Origin: Streptomyces stelliscabiei
Lineage (GTDB): Bacteria > Actinomycetota > Actinomycetes > Streptomycetales > Streptomycetaceae
DNA length: 64,000 nt
Direction of reading: 5' to 3'
Assembly (NCBI RefSeq): GCF_014873495.1
Contig: NZ_JADBGF010000001.1
Coordinates: forward strand, 4,588,001-4,652,000
A program made the position numbers and the translations under genes. Numbering within the stretch: position 1 is the stretch's first letter; every line of letters begins with the position of its first letter. This document shows, piece by piece, positions 25,854 through 35,084 of the stretch. Under the pieces are notes generated by a model that saw only the letters and a program-made list of their open reading frames with translations, was not told the origin of the DNA and searched no databases.

Positions 25854-26507
25854 TCAGGACGGGCACGGCCTCCGTAGGTCCTCCACGGTCACCGGGGCGC
25901 CGGGCAGTTCGGAGGTGGCCGGGGCGCGCAGGCCGTCCAGGAACAGTTGGAGATGGCGGTGGAGGAAGCGGTCGGCACCCCCGCACTGGGTGCCGGCCGG
26001 GGGCCTGCTGAGCTGGCTGACGGCGATCATCAGGTCGCCGACGCCCACGTCGGAGCGGAGCTGCCCGGCGTCCCGGGCGCGCTGCATGATCCCCTCGACC
26101 TGATCCTCCAGGCGCTCGCGCGCCGCCTCCAGGTCGGGGTGGTGCGTGTCGAACGTGCTCTGGATCATCGGGCAGAGGGCACTGATCCGCTCGTCGGCCG
26201 AGGTGTGCACGAAGCGCGAGAGCGCCTCGAACGCGTCACCGGTCTCGGTGAGCGCGGCCTCGGCCGCGAGGGCCGTACGGTCCATGACCGAGCAGACGAC
26301 CTCACGGACCAGCGCTTCGCGGTCCGGGAAGTTGCGGTACAGCGTGGCGTTGCCGACGCCGGCCCGGCGGGCGACCTCGTCGAGCGGCACATCGGGGCCG
26401 AACTCCACGAACATCTCCCGGGCGGCACCGACGATCCGCTCCCGATTGCGCAGGGCGTCGGCCCGGGGGCGGGACACCTTGCGACGTACGGCGGTGGCGG
26501 TCTCCAC
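25854..26507 (-). CDS. TetR-family transcriptional regulator
   Basis: The 217-residue protein has a TetR DNA-binding domain at about 12-60 (RIVGAAREMFVEFGPDVPLDEVARRAGVGNATLYRNFPDREAL split by its turn) and a C-terminal ligand domain with RFLHRHLQLFLDGLR. GTG 26507 is preferred because GAGGAG lies six bases upstream; an in-frame extension to 26633 is low-complexity. A 25-base inverted repeat lies 90 bases upstream of its start. It probably represses itself and the exporter downstream. Confidence 0.88.
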   Translation of the reverse strand: METATAVRRKVSRPRADALRNRERIVGAAREMFVEFGPDVPLDEVARRAGVGNATLYRNFPDREALVREVVCSVMDRTALAAEAALTETGDAFEALSRFVHTSADERISALCPMIQSTFDTHHPDLEAARERLEDQVEGIMQRARDAGQLRSDVGVGDLMIAVSQLSRPPAGTQCGGADRFLHRHLQLFLDGLRAPATSELPGAPVTVEDLRRPCPS

Positions 26508-26597
26508 GGCGTACTCCTCTGCTGACTGATCCGGTGGTGTGGGGGGCGCCCGGTGACGATCCGGGGATGGAGTCCCCGTTTCGCTCGGACACATGGC

Positions 26598-26622
26598 TAA
26601 ACGGGGAAACGGTCCCCGGTTA
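26598..26622. promoter_or_regulatory. TetR-type inverted-repeat operator
   Basis: TAAACGGGGA, five bases, TCCCCGGTTA: arms match at nine of ten positions. It lies between the TetR gene and the divergent protease gene and has the size expected of a TetR operator. Confidence 0.6.
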
Positions 26623-26646
26623 TTTCCCCCCACCGAAGACTTTTCC

Positions 26647-26662
26647 TGTGACCTGGGTCACA
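26647..26662. promoter_or_regulatory. TGTGACC-N2-GGTCACA palindrome
   Basis: A 16-base site with perfect seven-base arms, 230 bases upstream of the protease gene. It also fits the Crp half-site pattern GTG-N6-GNCAC described in Streptomyces. A second inverted repeat, TGCCAT-N4-ATGGCA, follows at 26669-26684. Confidence 0.45.
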
Positions 26663-26891
26663 CTTGGATGCCATGCGGATGGCATGCGGATGGCAGTCCG
26701 GATCGCCTCCGGATCGCACCCGGACCTCATCTCGACCACGCCTCGACCGCGGGCGGATCAGCCGCCGCGCGTCCGGGCGCCGATGCCCACGTTCGGCCCT
26801 TCCAGCGCGCGCCCGCGCACCCCTCGAACCAGGGTGATCGAAGGAGGACAGCCTCGTCACGGACGGCTGCCGTGGAGCGAAGGGCGCGTGG

Positions 26892-28193
26892 ATGCAGCAG
26901 CCGTTCCGCCGAAACGGGATACCCGCGCGCCGGATACGTCCGCGCCGCGTCGTCGCGCTCGCCTCCGTCACCGCCCTCACCCTCGCGGTCAGCACCTCCG
27001 CCGGCACGGGGCACCTGGTGGCCAAGGAGACCACGACGGCCGCGGGGGCCACGGCCCTGGTCCGAGGTTCGGCGCTCAACCCCTGCATGATCCGCGGCCC
27101 GCTCGGCACCCAGATGTCCGAGGGCATCCCGACCCCGCCCGGCTACGCCCGCTCCACCGGCACGGTCCGCGCCCTCAACCTGATGATCGACTTCTCCGAC
27201 GCGCCCGGCGAGGGCAGCGCGATGGACCGCTTCGCGGAGTTCGCCCCGCAGACCCAGAAGTGGTTCAGGACCAGCAGTTACGGCCGTATCGACTATCGCC
27301 CCGAGGCCCCGCTCACCGAGTGGCTGCGGATGCCGAAGTCCTTCCGCTCGTACGGCATAGAGCGCGGCGCCCCCTTCGACCCCGGCTACCGCCGGCTGGT
27401 GCAGGACATGGTGCGGGCCGCCGATCCCCTCGTGGACTTCCGGGCGTACGACCTCATCAACGTCCTCGTCACCCCGAACGCGGGGCCCTCCGCCCTCGAC
27501 ACCGTCCTGTCGGTGACCTTCGCCGGCAACCGCGAGGCGCCGATCGCGGACGGCGTGCCGGTCGCCAACGCGTCGTTCGTCTACAGCCGCCAGGACGACG
27601 GCTCGGGCTCGTACGCGGACACCGGGTACCGGGTCCTCCCCCACGAGAACGGCCATGTCTTCGGGCTGCCCGACCTCTACACCCACGAGGGCGGGGGCGC
27701 CGTCGGGCACTGGGACATCATGAGCGAGGACTGGGGCGTCGAGAACGATCTGGTGGGCTGGCACAAGTGGAAGCTCGGGTGGCTCGACGAGACGCAGGTC
27801 GGCTGCGCGGCGACGGTCGGCGCGGTCGAGTACGCGCTGACCCCGCTCGCCACCGCCGGGGGCGCGAAGCTGGTCGTCGTCCCGCTCAGCTCCCGGACGG
27901 CGTACGTCGCCGAGTTGCGGACGCGGGCGGGCAACGACGCGGCGGTGTGCCGGCCGGGTGTGCTCGTGTACCGGGTCGACGCGACGGTCGACACCGGGAA
28001 CGGGCCCATCAAGGTGCACGACGCCCGCCGGGACAGCGGGGGGTGCACGCGCAGCCCCAACGTCCACGCGGAGCTGTCCGACGCGCCGCTCGTCGCCGGT
28101 GAGACGTTCAAGGACAGGCGGGCGGGGGTGGAGATCGCCGTGGCGGGGGTGGATGCCGGGGGGAGCCATCGGGTGGTGGTCCGGCGGGGGTGA
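26892..28193 (+). CDS. Secreted M6-like zinc metalloprotease
   Basis: The 433-residue protein has a twin-arginine-rich N-terminus and hydrophobic signal segment (RRVVALASVTALTLAVSTSAG), so it is exported. The zinc site is HENGHVFGLPD, with His251, Glu252, His255 and a third ligand in the HExxHxxGxxD pattern. It is followed by the Met-turn-like GHWDIMSED and the conserved LVGWHKWKLGWLD. This is the immune-inhibitor-A-like M6 arrangement. A beta-rich C-terminal part has a Cys pair. Length is shorter than classic InhA proteases, which carry extra domains. Confidence 0.85.
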   Translation: MQQPFRRNGIPARRIRPRRVVALASVTALTLAVSTSAGTGHLVAKETTTAAGATALVRGSALNPCMIRGPLGTQMSEGIPTPPGYARSTGTVRALNLMIDFSDAPGEGSAMDRFAEFAPQTQKWFRTSSYGRIDYRPEAPLTEWLRMPKSFRSYGIERGAPFDPGYRRLVQDMVRAADPLVDFRAYDLINVLVTPNAGPSALDTVLSVTFAGNREAPIADGVPVANASFVYSRQDDGSGSYADTGYRVLPHENGHVFGLPDLYTHEGGGAVGHWDIMSEDWGVENDLVGWHKWKLGWLDETQVGCAATVGAVEYALTPLATAGGAKLVVVPLSSRTAYVAELRTRAGNDAAVCRPGVLVYRVDATVDTGNGPIKVHDARRDSGGCTRSPNVHAELSDAPLVAGETFKDRRAGVEIAVAGVDAGGSHRVVVRRG

Positions 28194-28224
28194 GGGGTGG
28201 GGGCAGGGGGGCAGGGTCCGGGGT

Positions 28225-28458
28225 CAGGGGCGGGTACGGGACCAGGGGCGGGTACGGGACCAGGGGCGGGTACGGGGTCAGGGGCGGGTCCGGGACCAGG
28301 GGCGGGTACGGGGTCAGGGGCGGGTCCGGGACCAGGGGCGGGTACGGGGTCAGGGGCGGGTCCGGGGTCAGGGGCGGGTCCGGGACCAGGGGCGGGTACG
28401 GGGTCAGGGGCGGGTCATGGGCCAGATATGAGTCCTGGGCCAGGTGCGGGTCCTGGGG
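28225..28458. repeat. 18-bp tandem repeat, thirteen copies
   Basis: The unit CAGGGGCGGGTACGGGAC alternates with variants ending GGGGT and with TCC for TAC. Eleven copies are close and the last two degenerate. The block fills the gap between the protease stop and the dispersed repeat. Its length is a multiple of three, so it is open in several frames, but no ribosome-binding site or homologous sequence suggests translation. Confidence 0.92.
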
Positions 28459-28460
28459 CC

Positions 28461-28586
28461 GGTCGCTCGGTTCCCCGTGCCCCTAAGGCACCAGGCCCTG
28501 CGTACCTGATGGACGACGACCCTCCGAGCCCGAAAAGCACGGGGGCGCAGCCCCTGCTTTTCAGGGGCGCAGGGAACTGCGCGACC
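28461..28586. repeat. Dispersed Streptomyces intergenic repeat with inverted arms
   Basis: The arm at 28461-28484 and the arm at 28563-28586 are inverted copies with 20 of 24 bases matching. Between them AAAAGCACGGGG and CCCCTGCTTTT (28533-28561) form an inner hairpin. The right arm contains AGGGAACTGCGCGACC, a sequence I recall as common between Streptomyces genes. A related copy lies at 17840-17875. Confidence 0.6.
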
Positions 28587-28682
28587 AGCCTCCACCGGGC
28601 CCGCACCCGCCGGCGCACCCGTACCCCCGAGCCAAGAGGCGCCCCGCGCGGCGGCGCGAGCGGGCCGCATTACCGTGAACCC

Positions 28683-30401
28683 ATGCTCCCGAACGTCCCG
28701 AGCCCGGCCCCGGCCCCCGCCCTCGCGCCGGCGTCAGCCCCCGCGCCCGCGCCGGCCGAAGCCGTCGCCCCCCTGATGCGGGGCATCACCGTGCTGCGCC
28801 GGCTCACCGACGCGGACGGGACGCTGAGCCCGAGCGCGCTGGAGAAGGCCACCGGTCTCGCGCGCTCCACGGTCGACCGGATCACTGCGACGCTGGCCCG
28901 CATGGGCTACGTACGACTGGACGGCCGCGACGCCGTCCTCGCCCCCCGCCTGATGGAGCTGGGCAACGCCTACCTGGCCGCCCTCCGCCTCCCCCGCCTC
29001 CTCGACGCCCACGCGGACGCCCTCGCCGACGAGCTGGACGAGTCGGTGTCCCTCGCGGTCCGCGACCGGGACGGCGTCCGCTTCATCCACCAGGCGACCC
29101 GCCGCCGCGCGATGTCCCTCAGCTTCCGCATCGGCGACCTCCTTCCCGCCGAACGCACCGCACCCGGCCCGCTGTTCGCCACCGAGTGGGAGCCGGCCGA
29201 CTGGGCCCGGTGGCGGGCCCGCCGCACGGCCGACCCGGAGGGCCGCGGCTTCCCGGCGGTGCCTCCGCGCGCCGGCGCGTACGACGACTTCGAGGACCGT
29301 GCGGCACGGGCGGGCGCCCAGGGCTGGGCGCTGGACGACCAGTTGATCGAACCCGGGCTGGTCGCGGTGTCCGTACCCGTGCGGGACCCCCGTACGGGAC
29401 GGATCGCGTGTGTGGCGAACGTCGTCAGCCATACGAGCCGGCACACGGCGGAGTCCCTGCGGTCGACACTGCTGCCGCGGCTGCGGGTGGCCGTGGCGGC
29501 GATGGAACGGGAACTGCGGGAGCTGCGGGACCCCCCGCCGCCGGTCACCGCGGCGCGGGGCGACACCTCGGCCCCCTCCGGGCTCGCCGCCTGGACCGGC
29601 ACCTCCAAGCAGGAACTGGGCCGGGAGTTCATCGAGTCCCTCGCCCGGGGGCTGACCGTGATCACCTCGTTCGGCGAGGGGCGCGCGGAGCTGACCCTCA
29701 CGGAGGTCGCCAGGGCCACCGGGCTCGCCCGCGCGACGGCCCGGCGCGCGCTGATCACCCTCGAACACCTCGGGTACGTCGAGTCGTACGACCGCGTCTT
29801 CCGGCTCACGCCCCGCGTACTGAGCCTGGGCTTCCCGCCCCTGTCGATGCTCCCCCTCCCCCGCATCGCCGCTCCGCATCTGGCCGAACTCTCCGCGCGG
29901 GTCCACGACTCGGCGTCCCTCGCGGTCCTCACCGGGGGCGGGGACGAGGTGCAGTACACGGCGCGGGTCGCCACGAGCCGCATCATGAGCGTCAACATCA
30001 CCCTCGGCACCCGGCTGCCCGCGTACGCGACCTCGCTCGGCCGCGTCATGCTCGCCGACCTGCTCCCGAAGGCCCCGCTCCCGCCCCCGGAACGTCTCGT
30101 CCCACTGACCCCGCACACGATCACCGACCGGCCGGAACTGCTGACCGTCCTGGAGCGGGTACGGGCCGCCGGATACGCCGTCGTCGACGGGGAGTTGGAG
30201 GAGGGGCTGCGGTCCATCGCGGTGCCGGTGCGGGAGCGGGGCGGGCGGGTCGTCGCCGCGGTGAATGTCGCCATGCACAGCAGTCGGCGTTCGGTCGAGG
30301 AGTGTGTGGGGGAGGTTCTGCCGCAACTGCGGGACGCGGTCCGGCGGATCGAGGAGGAGCTGGAGGTGGCGGGGATGTTCCGCCGCGTCCCGGAGGTCTG
30401 A
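28683..30401 (+). CDS. Double IclR-family transcriptional regulator
   Basis: The 572-residue protein is two full IclR proteins in one chain. The first helix-turn-helix (SALEKATGLARSTVDRITATLARMGYV) lies near residue 60 and is followed by an IclR effector domain ending at about 280. The second (LTEVARATGLARATARRALITLEHLGYV) begins near 340 and is followed by a second effector domain (ITLGTRLPAYATSLGRVMLADLL). Doubled IclR regulators are often linked to aromatic acid catabolism in actinomycetes, but no such genes are adjacent. The first 35 residues are a Pro/Ala repeat. Confidence 0.88.
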   Translation: MLPNVPSPAPAPALAPASAPAPAPAEAVAPLMRGITVLRRLTDADGTLSPSALEKATGLARSTVDRITATLARMGYVRLDGRDAVLAPRLMELGNAYLAALRLPRLLDAHADALADELDESVSLAVRDRDGVRFIHQATRRRAMSLSFRIGDLLPAERTAPGPLFATEWEPADWARWRARRTADPEGRGFPAVPPRAGAYDDFEDRAARAGAQGWALDDQLIEPGLVAVSVPVRDPRTGRIACVANVVSHTSRHTAESLRSTLLPRLRVAVAAMERELRELRDPPPPVTAARGDTSAPSGLAAWTGTSKQELGREFIESLARGLTVITSFGEGRAELTLTEVARATGLARATARRALITLEHLGYVESYDRVFRLTPRVLSLGFPPLSMLPLPRIAAPHLAELSARVHDSASLAVLTGGGDEVQYTARVATSRIMSVNITLGTRLPAYATSLGRVMLADLLPKAPLPPPERLVPLTPHTITDRPELLTVLERVRAAGYAVVDGELEEGLRSIAVPVRERGGRVVAAVNVAMHSSRRSVEECVGEVLPQLRDAVRRIEEELEVAGMFRRVPEV

Positions 30402-30481
30402 CCTGGGGGGGGCACACTTGCCCGGGTGCACACCTCGGGAGAACCTCGGCGCCGGGCATGCGCAGGGGCTGGGCTGCCCGC

Positions 30482-31456
30482 CTACCCGTTGACCCCCGTG
30501 TACTTGCTCAGGCTCCAGTTCCACAGCAGCCTCGACAGGACGAACGCGGTGAGGCCGACGAAGGGGGAGGCCACCGCCAGCGCCTCCGGTACGCCCATCG
30601 CGGCGCCGTGGCCGGTCAGTACGCCGGCGGGGAAGTACGCGATGAAGGCGAGCGGGACGACGAAGGTGAACGCGGCGGACACGGCCCTCGGGAGGATGCT
30701 GAGGGGGTAGCTGCCGAAGGTCCCCATCAGCTCCTCCAGCCACTGGCTCCAGTAGGCGGTGGCCGGGAAGTGCAGCGCGGCGGCGGCCAGGGCGGTGAAG
30801 AGCGCGGCCTCGACCAGCATGCCGCCGACCACACCGGCCAGCACGTACGTGATCCGGCCCGCCGTCCAGTCGAGGGAGCTGCGCTGCAGCGCGGCGACGA
30901 ACAGCCCGGCCGCGACGACCAGGTCGCCGATCGCGTTGACCGGGAAGAAGGCCAGCTGGACCTGCCGGTAGACCGGCATCGGGCGGATCAGGCAGGGGTC
31001 GACGACCCCCTCCTGGACGAGGACCTGCATGTACTGGACGCGGCCGAGGAAGAGCACGTACAGCCCATGGGCCAGCATGCGCATGCTGGCGATGAGCAGC
31101 ACGTCGGAGCTGGACCAGCCGCCGAGTCCGGGGAACCGCGTGAGCAGCACCGAGGCGAAGACGACGATGGAGACCTGCCAGATCGCCCCGACGGCGACGT
31201 TCATCAGGAACTCGCCCCGGTACTCCAGCCGGGCCTTGAAGTTGAGCCTGGTGATCCGCCACACGACCCGCCAGGCGTGCGCCGGTCCGTGGGGAGGGGT
31301 CCTGGGGGGAGCGGACTCGTGGCGGGCGGGCTGGGGGCGGGCGGCCTCCCGGTCGGCTGTCCCGGCTGTCCCGACTGCCCCGGCTGCCCTGTCCGTCTCC
31401 TCCGTCCCGGCTGTCCCGTCGGGAACGGGTGTGTGTCCGGTCCTCGTCATGGTCAT
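30482..31456 (-). CDS. ABC-2 type permease (PF06182-like), second subunit
   Basis: The 324-residue membrane protein has about six helices after a 60-residue Thr/Ala/Pro-rich cytoplasmic N-terminus. Features such as YRGEFLMNVAVGAIWQ, YMQVLVQEGVVDPCLIRPMPV and FPVNAIGD are those of the ABC2_membrane_6/DUF990 permeases. ATG 31456 overlaps the upstream permease stop by four bases. With the partner permease and ATPase it would form a heterodimeric exporter of unknown substrate. Confidence 0.83.
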   Translation of the reverse strand: MTMTRTGHTPVPDGTAGTEETDRAAGAVGTAGTADREAARPQPARHESAPPRTPPHGPAHAWRVVWRITRLNFKARLEYRGEFLMNVAVGAIWQVSIVVFASVLLTRFPGLGGWSSSDVLLIASMRMLAHGLYVLFLGRVQYMQVLVQEGVVDPCLIRPMPVYRQVQLAFFPVNAIGDLVVAAGLFVAALQRSSLDWTAGRITYVLAGVVGGMLVEAALFTALAAAALHFPATAYWSQWLEELMGTFGSYPLSILPRAVSAAFTFVVPLAFIAYFPAGVLTGHGAAMGVPEALAVASPFVGLTAFVLSRLLWNWSLSKYTGVNG

Positions 31457-32265
31457 CCTCCCTGGGCCACGACGCGTCGGCCGGCCCGTTCCCAGAGCCG
31501 GCGGGTGAGCAGCGCGAGCAGCACGATCCAGACGGCCTGCACCGCCATCTGCCCGAAGGAGTCGCCGACGCCGATCCGCCCGACGTAGATGGACAGCGGT
31601 ACGCCGAGCGTCGCCTGGAACGGCAGGAACGCGCTGAGCGTGATGAACCAGTCCGGGAAGTACCAGAGCGGCGCGTACACGCCGGAGAGCAGGTTCTGCG
31701 CGAAGACGAGGATGAGCAGGGCCGCCTCGTTGCGCAGGGTCCAGAAGCACAACAGGTCGACCAGCATCATCACGTAGTACAGGACCAGTTGGCCGAGCAG
31801 CATGCTCACCGCGAAGACCCCGGCGACGGCGGCCGAGGCGGGCGGGGCGACGACCCCGACGGCGAGGGACAGCACGTATCCGGCGAGCACCCAGCCGAAG
31901 CCGTACAACTGGTCGCCGAGGGCCCGCAGCGCGTAGTAGCGCTGGGGTTTCATCGGCCGCAGGTACCAGTAGACGATCGTCCCGAAGTGCAGGTGCTGGA
32001 TCACCGTGTCGCGGCCCGCGCGCCGGTCGAGGCCGCGGATGCGGTTCGCGAGCACGGCGAGTACGGCGTAGCCGACGGCCTGGGTCTCGTCGAGCCCGGC
32101 GCTGGAGTCGGTGTTCGCGTACAGCCCGCGCCAGAGGTAGACGACCAGGCAGACCTGGACGAGGAGCCGGATGGCGGTGGCGGTCATCCGGGGCGGGGCG
32201 AGCAGTTCGCCGCGGGGGGTGATCCAGGAGACGCGGCGGGCGCGGGAGAGGGTGGTGGGCTGCAT
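31453..32265 (-). CDS. ABC-2 type permease (PF06182-like), first subunit
   Basis: A 270-residue permease with about six hydrophobic helices. It shares the layout of its neighbour, including the diagnostic QHLHFGTIVYWYLRPMKPQRY loop and QNLLSGVYAPLWYFPDW near the C-terminus. It starts three bases after the ATPase stop and overlaps the next permease, so all three genes form one translationally coupled unit. Confidence 0.83.
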   Translation of the reverse strand: MQPTTLSRARRVSWITPRGELLAPPRMTATAIRLLVQVCLVVYLWRGLYANTDSSAGLDETQAVGYAVLAVLANRIRGLDRRAGRDTVIQHLHFGTIVYWYLRPMKPQRYYALRALGDQLYGFGWVLAGYVLSLAVGVVAPPASAAVAGVFAVSMLLGQLVLYYVMMLVDLLCFWTLRNEAALLILVFAQNLLSGVYAPLWYFPDWFITLSAFLPFQATLGVPLSIYVGRIGVGDSFGQMAVQAVWIVLLALLTRRLWERAGRRVVAQGG

Positions 32266-32268
32266 GGC

Positions 32269-33417
32269 TCAGCGGGCCTGGGTGGTGGCGGAGGCAGCGG
32301 CGGTGGGTGGGCCGGTGTCGTCGACCGGTGTGCCGGACGGGGGCAGGTCGCTGAGGTAGGCGGCGCGCATGACGTCCTCCAGGTCGTTCTCCTCCAGCGC
32401 CAGGTCCGCGACCCGGAACCGCCCGATGATCACCTTGAGCGCCTCGTGCACGCTGGGCGCGTCCTCCCCGACCGGCCCGAACACGACCCGCGGCCCTTCC
32501 CAGCGCAGCACCCCTATCCCGGCGAACCCGGGCAGCGGCACTTCCGTGACTCCGGCCGCCTCACCGTGCTCGTCCCCCTCGACCGGCTTGACCGCCTCGA
32601 CGTCGGCCGGGTCGGCGAGCGTGGCCCGGACCTGCCAGGTGCCGCCGAAGCGGCGCCGGATCTCCTGGAGCGAGCCGTCGAGGACGATGCGGCCGTGGTT
32701 GATCAGCACGACGCGCTCGGCGAGCCGTTCCACCTCGGTCATGTCGTGCGTGGTGAGCAGGACGGTACGGTCGCGCTGCTCGACCTGGTGCCGCAGGAAC
32801 CGCCGTACCTGCTCCTTCACCACCACGTCCATGCCGATGGTGGGCTCGTCGAGAAAGACGACGGGCGGGTCGTGCAGCAGGGAGGCGGCGAGATCGCACC
32901 GGACCCGCTGCCCCAGCGACAGGTGCCGGACGCGGGTGTCCCAGAACCCGGAGAGTTCGAGCAGCCCGTCGAACTCCTCGATACGGTCCCGGAACTGCCC
33001 CTCGGGAACCCCGTAGATGTCCCGGAGGATCTCGAACGAATCCCGGGCGGGCAGGTCCCACCACAACTGCGTCCGCTGCCCGAACACGGCCCCGATGTTG
33101 TGGGCGTTGCGCTCCCGGTCCCGGTGCGGGACGACCCCGGCGACGAGCGCCTCGCCGGAGGTGGGCGTCAGGATGCCGGTGAGCATCTTGATGGTGGTGG
33201 ACTTCCCGGCCCCGTTGGGACCGAGCAGCGCGAGCAACTCCCCCTTGCCCACACTGAATTCGACGTCCTGCACGGCGACCTTGGCCACGCGCTGCGGACT
33301 GACGAGCGATCTGAGCGCCCCCGCGAGGCCGGGCCGCCGTACGGTCGTCTGAAACACCTTGGACAGCCCGCGCGCCTCGATCACCGCAGACAACGGCCAC
33401 ACATCCGTCCCACTCAT
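32269..33417 (-). CDS. ABC transporter ATP-binding protein
   Basis: A 382-residue ATPase with Walker A LLGPNGAGKSTT, Q-loop around VFGQRTQLWWDL, signature LSLGQRVRCDLA, Walker B VVFLDEPTIGMD and switch His in LLTTHDMTEVE. It is of the NatA/CcmA-like branch that powers ABC-2 exporters, with a C-terminal regulatory extension of about 110 residues. ATG 33417 begins MSGTDVWP; the frame is open to 33540, so a longer form is possible. It is first gene of the ATPase-permease-permease operon. Confidence 0.88.
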   Translation of the reverse strand: MSGTDVWPLSAVIEARGLSKVFQTTVRRPGLAGALRSLVSPQRVAKVAVQDVEFSVGKGELLALLGPNGAGKSTTIKMLTGILTPTSGEALVAGVVPHRDRERNAHNIGAVFGQRTQLWWDLPARDSFEILRDIYGVPEGQFRDRIEEFDGLLELSGFWDTRVRHLSLGQRVRCDLAASLLHDPPVVFLDEPTIGMDVVVKEQVRRFLRHQVEQRDRTVLLTTHDMTEVERLAERVVLINHGRIVLDGSLQEIRRRFGGTWQVRATLADPADVEAVKPVEGDEHGEAAGVTEVPLPGFAGIGVLRWEGPRVVFGPVGEDAPSVHEALKVIIGRFRVADLALEENDLEDVMRAAYLSDLPPSGTPVDDTGPPTAAASATTQAR

Positions 33418-33690
33418 AGGCAGTTCGACGCACCGAACGGCGTCCGGAATCGCGGCGGCAATGCTAGGCCCGGTGAGGCGGCGGGCGGTAGCGACTTTTT
33501 TGCAGGCGGCCGCCGTGCCCTCGGAGATCACCGACTTCATTCACCCAGGCAACCCGCCCCGAAGTCCTCCTGCTCTCGCTCTCGCTGCCGCTCCCGCCTG
33601 CCTGTCCCTCGCCACTCCCTCCGAGGTGGGGCGAAGGGTTACCGGCGCGTACGCGGGCCAGCGCGTCGGCGGAGATCGGCGCCTGACATC

Positions 33691-34806
33691 ATGCGCGCCA
33701 TGAACGCCGATTCCCCCGCCTCTTCCGGCTCCCCCACGGGGAGTTTTCTGCTCGAACTACGGGACGCGATCAGCTTCCGGGCCTTCGGGCTCGTCCTGGG
33801 CGGCCTGCTGATTCAACTCGCCTTCACCGTCTCCTATCTGGGCGCCTTCCACTCCCCCACGCCACACCGGATGCCGGTGGCGGTGGTGGCCCCGGCGGAG
33901 GCCGCCGCGCAGATCGTCGCCCAACTCGACGGGCTGGACGGCGACCCGGTGAACGCGACCGCCGTCGCGAGCGAGTCCGCCGCACGGAAGCAGATCATGA
34001 ACCGGACGGTGGACGCCGCCTTCCTGTTCGACGCGACCGGCACGAAGGACACGCTGCTGGTCGCCTCCGCCGGCGGGCCCTCGGTGTCTCAGACCGCCAC
34101 CCAACTCGCCCAGAAGATAGAGACCTCGCAGAAGCGGCAGGTCGCGGTCATCGACATCCAGGCCCCCAACACCGGCGACGGACGCGGCATGGCCTCCTTC
34201 TACCTGGTGCTCGGCTGGGTGGTCGGCGGCTATCTGACGGCGACGATCCTGAACATGTCGAGCGGTTCGAAGCCGGCCAACCGGCACCGCATCGTGATCC
34301 GATTGGGCGCGTTGGGTCTGTACGCGATCGCGTCCGGGGTCGCCGGAGCGGTGATCGTGGGCCCGGTGTTCGACGCGCTGAGCGGTCACTTCTGGGCGCT
34401 GGCGGGGATCGGCACGCTGGTGGTGTTCGCATCGGCCGCGACCTCGCTCGCTCTCCAGACCCTGCTGGGCATGGTCGGCACCGGCCTGACCATCCTGCTC
34501 TTCGTGGTGCTGGGCAACCCGAGCGCGGGCGGCGTCTACCCGTCGGTCCTGCTGCCGGGCTTCTGGAGCGCGATCGGCCAGGCACTGCCGCCGGGCGCGG
34601 GCACCACGCTGGTCCGCAACACGGTGTACTTCGACGCCCACGCCACGACGGCCGCCTGGTGGGTACTGGGCGCGTACGCGGTGGTCGGCGCGGCGCTGGC
34701 CCCGTTCGCGGCGTGGTGGAAGGAGCGACAGGGGACGGCGACGTCCGACGGCTCGGTGGATCCGGACGACATCACCCTCGGCACGGCAGGTGAGCCAAGC
34801 AGGTAA
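33691..34806 (+). CDS. ABC-2/DUF3533-like membrane protein
   Basis: The protein of about 371 residues has one N-terminal helix (FGLVLGGLLIQLAFTVSYLGAF), an extracellular domain of roughly 140 residues, and then five or six helices (from FYLVLGWVVGGYLTATIL onward). This layout resembles YhgE/Pip, DUF3533 and other ABC-2-like proteins that work without an adjacent ATPase. Start codons at 33691 or 33700 are both possible and neither has a close ribosome-binding site. It is divergent from the ABC operon, so the two may be functionally linked. Confidence 0.65.
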   Translation: MRAMNADSPASSGSPTGSFLLELRDAISFRAFGLVLGGLLIQLAFTVSYLGAFHSPTPHRMPVAVVAPAEAAAQIVAQLDGLDGDPVNATAVASESAARKQIMNRTVDAAFLFDATGTKDTLLVASAGGPSVSQTATQLAQKIETSQKRQVAVIDIQAPNTGDGRGMASFYLVLGWVVGGYLTATILNMSSGSKPANRHRIVIRLGALGLYAIASGVAGAVIVGPVFDALSGHFWALAGIGTLVVFASAATSLALQTLLGMVGTGLTILLFVVLGNPSAGGVYPSVLLPGFWSAIGQALPPGAGTTLVRNTVYFDAHATTAAWWVLGAYAVVGAALAPFAAWWKERQGTATSDGSVDPDDITLGTAGEPSR

Positions 34807-35004
34807 CCCGCTGCCCGGCCGCCGGTCGGCAGCCGCCTCGCCGACGCCGGCCGGGGTAACCCCCTCGCCCGCCCACCCCCACCCGCTACACTGACGGCGG
34901 CGTGCCAGTCCGCTGGCGCACCGCCGGATCAGTGGATCGATGTGTCCGGGATCAGTGGCATTGGCCTCTATATTCCTGCACGTTTCCAACAGATCCCTGC
35001 CTTT

Positions 35005-35077
35005 GCCTTCGTAGCTCAGGGGATAGAGCACCGCTCTCCTAAAGCGGGTGTCGCAGGTTCGAATCCTGCCGGGGGCA
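35005..35077 (+). tRNA. tRNA-Arg (anticodon CCT)
   Basis: The cloverleaf is complete: acceptor GCCTTCG/CGGGGGC (two G-T pairs), D-arm with AGCTCAGGGGATAGAGC, anticodon arm CCGCT-CTCCTAA-AGCGG, T-arm GTTCGAATC. CCA is not encoded. The 3' 42-43 bases also serve as the attachment site of integrated elements and recur at 47380 and 52774. A hairpin terminator follows. Confidence 0.96.
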
Positions 35078-35078
35078 C
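35036..35078 (+). other. attL: 43-bp attachment core in the tRNA-Arg 3' end
   Basis: Starts at CTCCTAAAGCGG in the anticodon loop and ends at the discriminator base plus one. The same 43 bases occur without mismatch at 47380-47422 and 52774-52816, which defines the junctions of tandem integrated elements. Confidence 0.9.
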
Positions 35079-35084
35079 AGCAAA

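Noticed and set aside
28190..28486. Gly/Tyr-repeat protein across the 18-bp array
   Set aside because: The frame is only open because the repeat length is a multiple of three; copies vary without codon bias.
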